A stretch of DNA of 43,406 bases from Acidobacteria bacterium 13_2_20CM_57_17. Its GTDB lineage: Bacteria; Acidobacteriota; Terriglobia; Acidiferrales; UBA7541. A program made the translations under genes and the position numbers. Within the stretch, counting starts at the first letter, position 1, and each line of letters opens with the position of its first letter. The notes under the pieces were generated by a model, which did not search any database, had not been told where the DNA came from, and was given only the letters and a program-made list of their open reading frames with translations. The DNA lies in assembly GCA_001914785.1 (NCBI GenBank), contig MNDE01000182.1, positions 1 through 43,406 on the forward strand. Reading direction: 5' to 3'. Below, piece by piece: positions 1 to 7,663 of this stretch.

Positions 1-23
1 AGCTTCATCATGCGGACTAACAA

Positions 24-70
24 GGGGGTGACATTTTCATCGGGCCGTTAAGGTGACATTTTCACGTTGC
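24..70. repeat. Possible IS21-like element end (direct repeat of a transposase-binding motif)
   Basis: The 13-mer GGTGACATTTTCA occurs twice in direct orientation, at 27-39 and 52-64, 25 bases apart. Spaced direct copies of this kind of motif near the tip are known from IS21-family ends. No transposase gene is visible, so the element body, if any, lies left of the window. The assignment rests on motif memory only. Confidence 0.35.
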
Positions 71-74
71 TATA

Positions 75-109
75 ACAGGCTTTAGCCTGTGCCTCAAACT
101 TCGAGGCAC
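75..109. repeat. Two adjacent short inverted repeats
   Basis: ACAGGC-TTTA-GCCTGT (75-90) is followed at once by GTGCCTC (89-95) paired with GAGGCAC (103-109). The GGC-TTTA-GCC core recurs in the hairpin at 4930-4947, so this looks like one member of a dispersed palindrome family rather than a gene-specific terminator. Confidence 0.6.
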
Positions 110-130
110 GTCAGGGATAATGACCGTGGC

Positions 131-502
131 TCAGAAGAGTTTCGTAAGATAACCCAAGCGCACAATCATCGTTGCCATCACAACCAGAAAGGCGCAGGCT
201 CCAATGAAGACGAGCACTTTGTCGTTATCCGTCACTATTTTGCTCTTGCTGAAAAAGGTGGACCACACAAGAAAAGCCAAATCTACAAATACGAGCATCT
301 CCGCTATTCGATACGCGCCCTCCTGGTTGGCTAGTGTTTGATAGGCTTGTACGAAATGACCGCCGTTGTGATGCATCTCAATCAATAGGGCAGGTGCAAG
401 GACAAACGGGACGGAAGCAAACAGGTAGATCTGGAGCCATCTACTCCAACGAATCCGCTGCCAGTTATGCCAACTGAATCTTCCCGGACCCCGTTCAATC
501 AT
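131..502 (-). CDS. Small membrane protein of unknown function
   Basis: This 123-residue protein is not recognised as a named family. Three hydrophobic segments are visible at about residues 22-42, 66-84 and 96-117, separated by short polar loops, and the N-terminus is rich in Arg and Trp, which suggests a cytoplasmic N-terminus. It begins with ATG at 502, only 26 bases downstream of the stop codon of the NmrA-type gene on the same strand, so the two may be cotranscribed. No clear Shine-Dalgarno sequence precedes it. The hydropathy supports an integral inner-membrane protein; any role is unknown. Confidence 0.6.
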   Translation of the reverse strand: MIERGPGRFSWHNWQRIRWSRWLQIYLFASVPFVLAPALLIEMHHNGGHFVQAYQTLANQEGAYRIAEMLVFVDLAFLVWSTFFSKSKIVTDNDKVLVFIGACAFLVVMATMIVRLGYLTKLF

Positions 503-528
503 TGCATCGGTATCTTCGGGCGTCGATG

Positions 529-1431
529 TTACGCTTGCGCCGCCTGCCCTTTGTACGCCGGCAAAAACACTTCCTGTACAAACGTTTCAAAGGACGTCGG
601 AGTCGTATTCTTCTCCGACGGCGGCTCCAGCGCGTGCATGTATCCGTTGTTGAGCGCCGCGGACATTTCGCAAAGCAGTTGCGCGATGTTCCTGGAGATT
701 CCCATCCCGGTCATCGCCTCGATTACCTGCTCATCGGGCAATTGTGTGTAGGTGAGGTCCGGTTTCCCAATCGCCGTGCCGATGATCTTTGCCGCTTCCG
801 TGTACGTTACGTCCCGCGCCCCCAGCAGTTCCTGCGTCTGCTGCCCGCGGAAGTCCAGCCGCACCAGGGCTTCTGCGGCCGCAGCGCCGATGTCGCGCGT
901 CGCGATCATCGGCACCGGAAGGTCTGCGCGAACTGGCCCCGCCATAATGCCGAAACTCCGGATGATGCCGATCTGCGCCAGAGTATTCTCCATGAAGTAT
1001 CCCGCGCGCAGATGCAACGCGTTCAGCCCGCGGACTTGTGCCAGCCGCATTTCCATCTTGCGCAATCCCACGACTGGCCCCGTCTTTTCCGGTTTGTCAG
1101 CCCCCACGCTGCTAAGCGTGACGGCATGAGTCACGCCTCCTTTTTCAAGCGCCTTTGCGATGGATTCCGTTACGCGATCTTGATACGCGCGGAAATCGGG
1201 ACTGGTCATGTCCGGCGGAATCAGCGCATACACGCCTTGCGCCCCGGCGAACGCCCGGCTCAACGCATCCGTATCGAGAACGTCCGCTGTAAATGCGTCC
1301 GCGCCGCGGGTCACAAACGACGCCAGTTTCTTGTTGTCTCGCCCAACCACGCGGACTCTTTTGCCTTTGTCGAGTAATTTCCGGGCAACTACTGATCCCG
1401 TGTTCCCCGTCGCTCCCAAAATGACGTACAT
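529..1431 (-). CDS. NmrA-like NAD(P)-binding oxidoreductase / redox sensor
   Basis: This 300-residue protein opens with a Rossmann dinucleotide-binding strand and the glycine motif GATGNTG at residues 6-12, followed by an Arg-rich stretch (KRVRVVGRD) suited to binding the phosphate of NADP. This layout is that of the atypical short-chain dehydrogenases of the NmrA/QOR2 group, which act as NAD(P)H:quinone reductases or as nucleotide-ratio sensors; the classical YxxxK catalytic pair is not evident. The length fits the family. The start ATG is preceded by a strong AGGAGG ribosome binding site. The gene ends 26 bases before the small membrane protein, with which it could form an operon. The substrate cannot be told from sequence. 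Confidence 0.85.
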   Translation of the reverse strand: MYVILGATGNTGSVVARKLLDKGKRVRVVGRDNKKLASFVTRGADAFTADVLDTDALSRAFAGAQGVYALIPPDMTSPDFRAYQDRVTESIAKALEKGGVTHAVTLSSVGADKPEKTGPVVGLRKMEMRLAQVRGLNALHLRAGYFMENTLAQIGIIRSFGIMAGPVRADLPVPMIATRDIGAAAAEALVRLDFRGQQTQELLGARDVTYTEAAKIIGTAIGKPDLTYTQLPDEQVIEAMTGMGISRNIAQLLCEMSAALNNGYMHALEPPSEKNTTPTSFETFVQEVFLPAYKGQAAQA

Positions 1432-1532
1432 GGTTTCCTCCTAACGCTGCCTGATACCGCATGAATACGATGCAACTCGAAGCTAGAAAGACGCTTCGTG
1501 GAATTATGCCGACACCAGCAGGCCGTCCAGCT

Positions 1533-3233
1533 CTACTCCATCGGCACTTTAACGCCGCTTTTCTTGGCGAACGCAATCGCTTCGGGATATCCAGCATCCA
1601 CGTGTCGCACCACGCCCATCCCGGGATCATTCGTCAGCACGCGTTCAATGCGCTTGGCCATTTCTTTCGTTCCATCCGCCACGGTCACCTGTCCCGAATG
1701 CTGCGAATAGCCGATCCCCACGCCCCCGCCATTATGAATGGACACCCACGACGCCCCGCTCGCCGTATTGATCAATGCATTCAGCAGCGGCCAATCCGCA
1801 ATCGCGTCGGAACCATCCCGCATTGCTTCCGTCTCGCGATACGGCGACGCCACCGACCCGCAATCCAGATGGTCGCGCCCCATCACCACGGGAGCCTTTA
1901 TTTCTCCCTTCGCCACCAACTCATTCAGCGCCAGCCCAAACTTGTCGCGCTCTCCATATCCGAGCCAGCAAATCCGCGATGGCAACCCTTGAAATTTCAC
2001 GCGCTTCTGCGCCAGCTTGATCCACCGATTCAGGTGCTCGTCCTGCGGAAACATTTCCAGCACCAGTTGATCCGTCCGCGCGATATCCGAAGCCTCTCCG
2101 GAAAGCGCCGCCCACCGGAACGGCCCTTTGCCTTCACAAAACAGCGGCCGGATGTACGCCGGCACAAATCCCGGAAAGTCGTAAGCGTTCTTCACGCCCT
2201 GCTGAAACGCGAACGTTCGAATGTTGTTTCCATAATCAAACGTCACCGCTCCAAGCTTCTGCAAATCCAGCATTCCCTGGACGTGCGCCGCCATCGCCGC
2301 CATCGAATGTTTTTTGTATTCCTCAGGACTCTTCTTCCGCAGTTCCAGCGCCGCTTCCAGGGTCATCCCGTTCGGCACATATCCGCCGATGGGATCGTGC
2401 GCGCTTGTCTGGTCCGTCAGCAAATCCGGCACCACGCCGCGCTTCGCCAGTTCCGGAATCAAGTCTGCGCAATTTCCCACTAATCCCACCGAAGTCGCTT
2501 CGCCCTTGCGCACCGCGTTCTTCAAAATCCGCAGCGCCTCGTCCAGCGAAGTCACCATCACGTCGCAGTAACCCGCCTTCACGCGCCGCTTGATGTGTTC
2601 CGGGTCCACGTCGATTCCCAGGAACGCTGCGCCGTTCATCGTGGCGGCCAGAGGCTGCGCTCCGCCCATGCCGCCCATTCCGCCGGTCACAACGAGCTTG
2701 CCCTTCAGATCCCCGCCAAAATGTTTTCTCGCCGCCGCCGCAAACGTTTCGTACGTCCCCTGCAAAATCCCCTGCGTCCCGATGTAAATCCAGCTCCCTG
2801 CAGTCATCTGCCCGTACATCATCAATCCTGCGCGGTCCAGCTCATGAAAGCGGTCCCAATTGTTCCAATGACCCACGAGATTCGAATTGCACAGCAGCAC
2901 CCGCGGCGCGTATTCATGCGTGCGAAAAACCCCCACCGGCTTTCCCGATTGCACCAGCAGCGTCTCGTCCGCTCCCAGCGCCTTCAGCGAACGCACGATC
3001 GCATGAAAACATTCCCAATTTCGCGCCGCCTTGCCCGTCCCCCCGTACACCACCAAGTCTTCCGGCTTCTCCGCCACTTCCGGATCGAGGTTGTTCATGA
3101 GCATCCGCAGCGCCGCCTCCTGCTGCCAGCCCTTGCACGAAATCTCCGTCCCCCGCGGCGCCCGAAACGGCCCTTTCGACAACCCAGCGCCCGCCACCGT
3201 TCCTGGCGCGCCCCGTGACAGCGTCGAACTCAT
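1533..3233 (-). CDS. hutU: Urocanate hydratase (urocanase)
   Basis: This cytoplasmic enzyme converts urocanate to 4-imidazolone-5-propionate, the second step of histidine degradation (EC 4.2.1.49), using tightly bound NAD+ as an electrophile. The 566 residues match the family length of about 555. The family signature [10 protein letters not shown] lies at residues 413-422, with Cys421 in the place of the conserved active-site cysteine (Cys410 of the Pseudomonas enzyme). Other hallmarks are the [13 protein letters not shown] segment near the N-terminus, the glycine-rich [14 protein letters not shown] site and the [12 protein letters not shown] motif. GAGGG precedes the ATG. Usually hutU sits next to hutH, hutI and hutG; none is present here, so the rest of the pathway must be encoded elsewhere. 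Confidence 0.97.
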   Translation of the reverse strand: MSSTLSRGAPGTVAGAGLSKGPFRAPRGTEISCKGWQQEAALRMLMNNLDPEVAEKPEDLVVYGGTGKAARNWECFHAIVRSLKALGADETLLVQSGKPVGVFRTHEYAPRVLLCNSNLVGHWNNWDRFHELDRAGLMMYGQMTAGSWIYIGTQGILQGTYETFAAAARKHFGGDLKGKLVVTGGMGGMGGAQPLAATMNGAAFLGIDVDPEHIKRRVKAGYCDVMVTSLDEALRILKNAVRKGEATSVGLVGNCADLIPELAKRGVVPDLLTDQTSAHDPIGGYVPNGMTLEAALELRKKSPEEYKKHSMAAMAAHVQGMLDLQKLGAVTFDYGNNIRTFAFQQGVKNAYDFPGFVPAYIRPLFCEGKGPFRWAALSGEASDIARTDQLVLEMFPQDEHLNRWIKLAQKRVKFQGLPSRICWLGYGERDKFGLALNELVAKGEIKAPVVMGRDHLDCGSVASPYRETEAMRDGSDAIADWPLLNALINTASGASWVSIHNGGGVGIGYSQHSGQVTVADGTKEMAKRIERVLTNDPGMGVVRHVDAGYPEAIAFAKKSGVKVPME

Positions 3234-3330
3234 GAATTTCCCTCTCCGCCGCTCATACTAACCCACGCCATCCCCTTTTGCACCCGCTTGGCCTCCCTGG
3301 TAGGCCGCGCTTCACTACCTGTGGGTCGTC

Positions 3331-3363
3331 TTGACTCATAAGCTTGAGTCAAATAGACTCATA
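3331..3363 (+). promoter_or_regulatory. Probable autoregulated promoter/operator of the VapBC pair
   Basis: A perfect inverted repeat, TTGACTCA (3331-3338) and TGAGTCAA (3345-3352) around TAAGCT, is followed by a third half-site GACTCATA (3356-3363). TTGACT (3331-3336) and TAGACT (3354-3359), 17 bases apart, also read as -35 and -10 boxes, so a dimer bound to the palindrome would cover the promoter. The -10 position predicts transcription starting at about the ATG at 3367, i.e. a leaderless message. Confidence 0.55.
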
Positions 3364-3366
3364 CCT

Positions 3367-3624
3367 ATGGCCAAACGTCTCCAAGTGATTCTAAAGGATC
3401 CCGAATACCGGGAAATTCAACGTGTCGCGCGCTCTCGCCGCATGTCCATCGCGGAGTGGGTCCGCCAGGCTCTCGATCTAGCTCGCCGCCGTGAGCCTGG
3501 CACTGGAGTGGGCAAGAAGCTCGAAGTGATTCGTGCTGCGACGCGGCATGACTTTCCCTCGGCTGATATCGACCGGATGCTTGCGGAGATCGAGAGCGGG
3601 TACGGCGCTGGTACGCATTCTTGA
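3367..3624 (+). CDS. vapB: VapB-like ribbon-helix-helix antitoxin
   Basis: This 85-residue protein begins with a short beta strand (KRLQVILKD, residues 3-11) and two helices (about 12-23 and 27-41, the second containing [14 protein letters not shown]), the ribbon-helix-helix DNA-binding fold. The C-terminal half is charged and likely wraps the toxin. It should bind and block the adjacent PIN-domain toxin and repress the operon through the palindrome at 3331-3352. The ATG at 3367 is preferred over an in-frame TTG at 3331 because the latter lies inside the operator and adds residues upstream of the conserved strand. No Shine-Dalgarno is visible, in line with a leaderless transcript. The stop overlaps the start of the toxin gene. 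Confidence 0.85.
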   Translation: MAKRLQVILKDPEYREIQRVARSRRMSIAEWVRQALDLARRREPGTGVGKKLEVIRAATRHDFPSADIDRMLAEIESGYGAGTHS

Positions 3625-4016
3625 TTCTGGTCGACTCCAATATTCCGATGTACCTCGTCGGCGCGCCCCATCCCCACAAGGCCGACGCCCAGCGATTGCT
3701 GGAAAATCTGATCAGCGACCGCCAACGCCTTGTCACGGATGCGGAGGTACTGCAGGAAATCCTGCACCGCTATGTGGCAATAAACCGGCGGGATGCCATC
3801 CAGCCCGCATTCGATGCTTTGCTAGGAATCGCTGATGAGGTGTTGGCCATCGACCGGGCCACAGCCCAGCGTGCAAAAGAGATCGTGATGGGACGCCGGC
3901 AGATGTCCGCGCGTGACGCCGTCCACCTGGCCGTCATGGAGCAGCACGGAATCAAACACGTCCTGAGTTTTGATTCTGGTTTCGACGGCTTCCCTGGAAT
4001 TACTCGCCTCTGGTGA
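3621..4016 (+). CDS. vapC: VapC-like PIN-domain ribonuclease toxin
   Basis: This 131-residue protein has the PIN nuclease layout. The acidic residues expected to hold Mg2+ are all present: Asp5 in ILVDSN, Glu46 in [11 protein letters not shown], Asp99 in SARDAVHLA and Asp118 in LSFDSGFD. Family members cleave specific RNA, often tRNA or rRNA, when freed from the antitoxin. The start is a TTG whose bases overlap the antitoxin stop (TTGA at 3621-3624), a translational coupling arrangement; no later ATG would keep the essential first strand with Asp5. Together with the upstream ribbon-helix-helix gene it forms a complete type II toxin-antitoxin unit that appears intact. The RNA target cannot be predicted. 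Confidence 0.9.
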   Translation: MILVDSNIPMYLVGAPHPHKADAQRLLENLISDRQRLVTDAEVLQEILHRYVAINRRDAIQPAFDALLGIADEVLAIDRATAQRAKEIVMGRRQMSARDAVHLAVMEQHGIKHVLSFDSGFDGFPGITRLW

Positions 4017-4026
4017 GGCCGATACG

Positions 4027-4041
4027 CCAACTTGCCGGGTG
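4027..4041. repeat. Dispersed intergenic repeat, copy 1 (second copy 6557-6571)
   Basis: The 15-mer CCAACTTGCCGGGTG is found here and again at 6557-6571, both in non-coding DNA and both followed by C/G-rich sequence. Each copy lies near a pyrimidine-rich stretch (about 4060-4100, and 6640-6705). This suggests two degenerate copies of the same intergenic element rather than chance. Confidence 0.5.
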
Positions 4042-4136
4042 CCCCGTGTGCACCTTTTTCAACCATCAACCATCAACGCTCCTCTCCCCTAACTCCGTCA
4101 AATTCGACGCTTCGTTTATCTCGGCAAAGGGAACCA

Positions 4137-4142
4137 TATAAT
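4137..4142 (+). promoter_or_regulatory. Candidate -10 box for the PilZ gene
   Basis: A perfect TATAAT lies 40 bases before the ATG at 4182, predicting a leader of roughly 33 bases. The expected -35 position (about 4114-4119) holds only a weak match, so recognition may depend on the -10 element or on an activator. Confidence 0.4.
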
Positions 4143-4181
4143 GTTATAAATTCACTCAATCACTCTGATGGGAGCGCCTCA

Positions 4182-4865
4182 ATGGCACAGCCGACCGCGA
4201 ATCAACCTTCTTCCACGCCCCAAAAGCGGCGGAGCAGGCGTTTTCCCTTCATCTCCCCGGTGGAAGCGACCTGGCAGGAGGCTAACGGTAAAGTTTTCCG
4301 TGAAGCGGGCCAAGCCACGGAAGTGAACGCTCAGGGTGGTTTGTTGGAGATGAAGACTTACCCTGCCGCAGGCACTCAGATTGAGTTGACGAATCTCGTT
4401 ACCCACGAAACTTCGCAAGCTCGCGTTGTCGGCGTTCGCCGCAATAGCGAAGGCCGCCTGTTAGGCGTTGCCGTCGAGCTTTTCGTCCCCAGTGAGACTT
4501 TCTGGGGCAAGAATCTCCAGCTAAAGAAAACTTGCGCCGACCTGGTCAGGCTGGAGTATGACATGCGCTCGGGCCCCTTCGATCCGCGCATCCTCCGGGA
4601 ATTCCGGGATGCCGTGGATAACGTGCGCAAGACGGCGTGGGCCGTTCAAGAGTGGCAAGAGCGCCAATCGCGGAAACAAGATCCACTCACTGTGATCCCT
4701 CTGCTTACCGCCGAAGGTATCCGCCGCGCCACTCAGCTTTGTGATGCCGTAACCGCGGGCGTAGCCGCTAACGAAGTAGCTCGCGAAACCGTGGGCATCG
4801 ACGAATTCTTGCGCTCCGTCGAGTGTGTCCACCAAAGCCTCCTTGCCCTCTTAAAGGACCGTTAA
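4182..4865 (+). CDS. PilZ-domain protein with a helical C-terminal extension
   Basis: This protein of 227 residues has a PilZ-like beta-barrel in its first half: the motif RRSRRFPF at about residues 12-19 resembles the RxxxR c-di-GMP binding signature of PilZ domains, followed by strands ending in a GVAVELF segment. The second half (from about 110) is mostly helical and matches no domain I know. The start ATG at 4182 has GGGAG eight bases upstream; an in-frame extension reaching back to 4032 would include non-coding repeat sequence and is rejected. PilZ proteins bind c-di-GMP and act on motility or exopolysaccharide; because the second half of the signature (D/NxSxxG) is only loosely matched (EVNAQGG), ligand binding is uncertain. 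Confidence 0.75.
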   Translation: MAQPTANQPSSTPQKRRSRRFPFISPVEATWQEANGKVFREAGQATEVNAQGGLLEMKTYPAAGTQIELTNLVTHETSQARVVGVRRNSEGRLLGVAVELFVPSETFWGKNLQLKKTCADLVRLEYDMRSGPFDPRILREFRDAVDNVRKTAWAVQEWQERQSRKQDPLTVIPLLTAEGIRRATQLCDAVTAGVAANEVARETVGIDEFLRSVECVHQSLLALLKDR

Positions 4866-4882
4866 GGCCGTAAGCTGCTTAT

Positions 4883-5018
4883 AGGTGGGACAGCCATTCC
4901 TGGCTGTCCGCGGCCTCCGAGTTCGCAGCGCTGGGCTTTAGCCCAGCATCTTTCTTGTGGGCACGACGCTTCGTGCCCTTTGTTTCGCGGCAGGTGGGAC
5001 AGCCATTCCTGGCTGTCC
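4883..5018. repeat. Cluster of four intergenic palindromes
   Basis: A 27-base unit beginning AGGTGGGACAGCC and containing the inverted repeat GGACAGCC/GGCTGTCC occurs at 4883-4909 and again, exactly, at 4992-5018. Between the copies lie two different hairpins: GCTGGGC-TTTA-GCCCAGC (4930-4947) and GGGCACGA-CGCT-TCGTGCCC (4959-4978). Such mixed clusters resemble REP-type elements. No tyrosine transposase of the REP-associated class is in the window. Confidence 0.7.
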
Positions 5019-5152
5019 TCTGCTGCCTCCTGGGCACAGCCGCAGCGCATGCGGGTGGAATCAAGAAGGGGAAGGAAAAGGATCCAGTATTCCATGCGGG
5101 GAAAGGTTAGCCTTAAGTTAGGTCAGGAAACCGCACGAAAGGGAGAAGCCGC

Positions 5153-5815
5153 ATGCCCCTGCCGGGTCAAGTCCAAGACGCCGCATCGTCGGTTCCGGGA
5201 TTCGATTGCGATGCGGTTCTCTCCGCGGACCTTGCGCGCCAGTTTTTTTCGCAAGGATACAAATTTTGTCTCCGCTACCTCTCGAGGGCGCGGGCGGCTC
5301 AAAACTTGACTGCGCAAGAGGCCACCGACATTCTTAATTCGGGACTTGCCCTAATGCCCGTGCAACATGCTCGCCCGCCGGGATGGTCCCCGGATGCGTC
5401 TCTCGGGCATGCTGACGGACAGGAAGCCTCCGCGAATGCCAAGGCAATTGGTTTTCCCACCGGCGTGAACGTGTGGTGTGACCTGGAAGAAGTCAGCACG
5501 GCGGCGCGAGCGCCGGACGTCACGGACTACGCGCAGGCCTGGTACCACGCGGCGCACGCCGCGGGCTATTCACCGGGGTTGTATGTCGGCGCTGCGACGC
5601 TCCTGAGCGGGCAGCAGCTTTTCGATCTTCCTTTTCGCCACTATTGGCGCTCTTCCAGCCGCGTGCCGGACATCCCCAGGCGTGGCTATCAGCTCATTCA
5701 GTTCAGCCCCGCCATCCAGCTCAATGGCATTGCGATCGATTTAGACGTCGCCTTGCCGGACAACGAGGGAGGTTCAGCGCGGTGGCTTCGGGCAAGCGCC
5801 GGGCATCCCTTGTGA
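5153..5815 (+). CDS. DUF1906 (Rv2525c-like) glycoside-hydrolase-like protein
   Basis: This 220-residue protein resembles the DUF1906 family, a TIM-barrel group related to GH25-type lysozymes that may act on peptidoglycan or other glycans. Supporting features are the first-strand motif GFDCDA with Asp18 and Asp20, the central strand WCDLEEV with Asp110 and Glu112 at the position of catalytic acids, the YVGAATL strand, and the late IDLDVA strand with Asp196 and Asp198. GGGAGAAG precedes the ATG. There is no signal peptide or Tat motif at the chosen start, unlike Rv2525c, so export is unclear. It sits alone between the palindrome cluster and a nuclease-like gene on the other strand. Enzymatic activity is inferred, not shown. 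Confidence 0.75.
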   Translation: MPLPGQVQDAASSVPGFDCDAVLSADLARQFFSQGYKFCLRYLSRARAAQNLTAQEATDILNSGLALMPVQHARPPGWSPDASLGHADGQEASANAKAIGFPTGVNVWCDLEEVSTAARAPDVTDYAQAWYHAAHAAGYSPGLYVGAATLLSGQQLFDLPFRHYWRSSSRVPDIPRRGYQLIQFSPAIQLNGIAIDLDVALPDNEGGSARWLRASAGHPL

Positions 5816-5846
5816 TTTTGCTTGCGGACAATTACTTGGGAATTTC

Positions 5847-6440
5847 CTAGATGAAAAAATATTTCTTTAGGTCGTCATGGGCTTTAAGAAAGTCCACCAT
5901 TGCATCACGGAGTAACCGATCGGCGCTGATTTTCGTCTTTAAGTCTTTGCTTAGGAAGTGGAAGATGTGCTGCCAATTTACCCATACAACGTTATTTCGA
6001 TAACCCTCTGCGAGGTTCTCTAATCTCTTTGGCGCTCCCCAATCAGGCGTGACAAGTAGAAGTTTGGTCTCCAGATTCCTGTTCGCCTTTTGTGGCTTGA
6101 ATCCCACACCCTTGAAGTGTCTTTTTAGCTGTTTCACGCTGACGGTATTCGGTCGGATCTTGCCTTCGACAAGTAAAACGTATTTTTGTTCTAACCAGAT
6201 CTTAGCGTCCGGCACGCTCTTTTTGCTTTTTGCTTGGAGTTCCAGTTTGTCCCACGTAAATTTCTTCCTCGGCACTCTTTTCAGCGCGCATAGTCCGGTC
6301 AGAAATTGACGCTGGGCAAATGAAGAGGAATAACAAAACCATTTCACCAAAGCCTCCGTCGCTTGATTCTCCCCGCCCTTGTACCATTGAGAGAACAACC
6401 ACCCAAAATGTGGCTCTTTGTCCGTATCTTGATCTGTCAC
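5847..6440 (-). CDS. Probable PD-(D/E)XK nuclease-like protein
   Basis: No named family is recognised, but the 197-residue protein carries the active-site arrangement of the PD-(D/E)XK nuclease fold: a helix with Glu in GENQATEALVKWF (Glu24 and Glu29), then Pro77-Asp78 on one strand, and Glu92-Gly-Lys94 on the next strand (LLVEGKI). A later Gln/Lys-rich helix (VKQLKRHFKG) fits the motif IV position. The start is taken as GTG at 6440 because GGAG lies six bases upstream; an in-frame ATG at 6560 would add 40 residues of non-coding character that overlap an intergenic repeat. Base composition is visibly lower in G+C than the neighbours, a sign of lateral transfer. It may be a solitary defence or conflict nuclease. 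Confidence 0.55.
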   Translation of the reverse strand: MTDQDTDKEPHFGWLFSQWYKGGENQATEALVKWFCYSSSFAQRQFLTGLCALKRVPRKKFTWDKLELQAKSKKSVPDAKIWLEQKYVLLVEGKIRPNTVSVKQLKRHFKGVGFKPQKANRNLETKLLLVTPDWGAPKRLENLAEGYRNNVVWVNWQHIFHFLSKDLKTKISADRLLRDAMVDFLKAHDDLKKYFFI

Positions 6441-7098
6441 CGGAGGCTCCAACCCAGTAATTCTTAGTCTGCATAATACTACACGCCCTGAGAGACGCCG
6501 GGGCGTCCCGGATACTTCTACGCGGCAAAAAGGGGTGCCACTGCTCCCCGCGTGCTCCAACTTGCCGGGTGGCGGGCTTTAGTAGCCTCTTATCCCTCTT
6601 TCCATAACCCGGACTCTTCCCTTCATCTTTCTCCTTTGTTTTCTTCATTCTTCAACTCTTGACTTTCGACCTCCAACTTTCCTTCCCGATAACTCCTTTC
6701 CCTTCAGCATTTAATAGTTTTTCTTGACAAGTACCGTACACGTATGGTAATATAGTATTTGATAGTCAGTCGTCACGCTCGCCGATCCCCTCTGCTGCCT
6801 CCGCGAAGTCTCCGTGTACGGCGTCTAGTCCCTTTCTCTTCTCTTTTCTTCAACTTTCGACTTTCAACCTTTAACTTTGGACTCTCTTCATCCCGTAACT
6901 CCTTTCCCCACAATTCTTTGTCCGACCCCCAAGTACTAAACCCCGTCCTGTCAATCCTTTACAAAAAACGTGGGGGGAGGGGCGGGCGACGAGCGAGTCT
7001 GCGAGTTCCGACCTCGTCGGGAGGGAATCTGCTTTTCCTTCCTTTCTGCACGTCTTTGTTCTGTTACGTCGTTACTTCAAATTCCGAAAGGCACAACC
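6441..7098. other. Non-coding stretch with repeats and a long leader
   Basis: About 650 bases hold no gene I can support. They contain the 15-mer repeat at 6557-6571 and two imperfect copies of a pyrimidine-rich element, about 6640-6705 and 6838-6912. Both copies share CTTCAACT, GACTTTC, CAAC and CCTAACTCC-type blocks in the same order; each includes AACTCCTTTCCC. The promoter at 6724-6753 lies between the copies. Confidence 0.55.
6724..6753 (+). promoter_or_regulatory. Promoter with overlapping operator-like palindrome
   Basis: A consensus -35 TTGACA (6724-6729) is followed after 18 bases by TAATAT (6748-6753). Inside the spacer is an inverted repeat with one mismatch, TACCGTA (6732-6738) and TATGGTA (6743-6749) around CACG, placed where a repressor would block RNA polymerase. 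The next gene on this strand starts at 7099, giving a leader of about 340 bases. Confidence 0.5.
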
Positions 7099-7626
7099 AT
7101 GTCCCAAATCAACACTCCAGTTAGCGTCACCCTCGATTCCCAATGCCAGCACGTGAGCCCCAAAGGCCAGCGCTGCCATATGCTAATCGACCAAAACCGT
7201 CGGCTTCCGAACGGCGTACACCGCCCCACGCTCTGCGCCTATCACGTCGATCGTCTCAAAGCGAGTGTTCCTGCCTTCGACCTCGAAGTCCTCGCCGCCG
7301 AGCTTCTCACTGACATCGACAGTTTCACCACCGCCGATGAGGTCAATCTCTTCCTCGGCAATCTTGTCCGGCAACTGGCTCGCAAGCGCATCGCCCGCCG
7401 TGACGCCATCGCTCTTGCCTACATCTCGCAACTCATCCTCACCAGCCAAACCGCCATGACCAAACAACGAGCAGGCGACGAATCGGAGGGCGCGAACGAA
7501 GCGGTGTTCGATAGCCTCATCGCTGGCCTTCGCCAAAGGAGCAGTGAACTTGCCTCGCGCAGTAGCCAGCAACCGGCCGGGGCCGCTGCCGAGCTCGGCA
7601 GGGATGAACCCCAGCGCGCGGCGTAG
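7099..7626 (+). CDS. Unrecognised protein with N-terminal Cys/His cluster
   Basis: The 175-residue product is not a family I can name. Near the N-terminus, four potential metal ligands are grouped: Cys and His in QCQHVSPKGQRCHM, and a later CAYH pair, giving a C-x(7-8)-C ... C-x2-H spacing that could form a small zinc site. The middle is helical and hydrophilic, and the last 40 residues are rich in Ser, Ala, Gln and Arg and probably disordered. The ATG at 7099 is preferred because AAAGG precedes it and the Cys/His cluster starts soon after; an upstream in-frame start at 6970 adds 43 residues without any conserved look. It is served by the promoter at 6724-6753. Confidence 0.55.
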   Translation: MSQINTPVSVTLDSQCQHVSPKGQRCHMLIDQNRRLPNGVHRPTLCAYHVDRLKASVPAFDLEVLAAELLTDIDSFTTADEVNLFLGNLVRQLARKRIARRDAIALAYISQLILTSQTAMTKQRAGDESEGANEAVFDSLIAGLRQRSSELASRSSQQPAGAAAELGRDEPQRAA

Positions 7627-7663
7627 AACGGTGGCCCTTCGTAAAAACGCCAGGACCGCGTCA

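Noticed and set aside
4862..5095. Short frames with repeated SQEWLSHL-type peptide
   Set aside because: The peptide repeat only reflects the duplicated palindrome unit and is not evidence for a gene.
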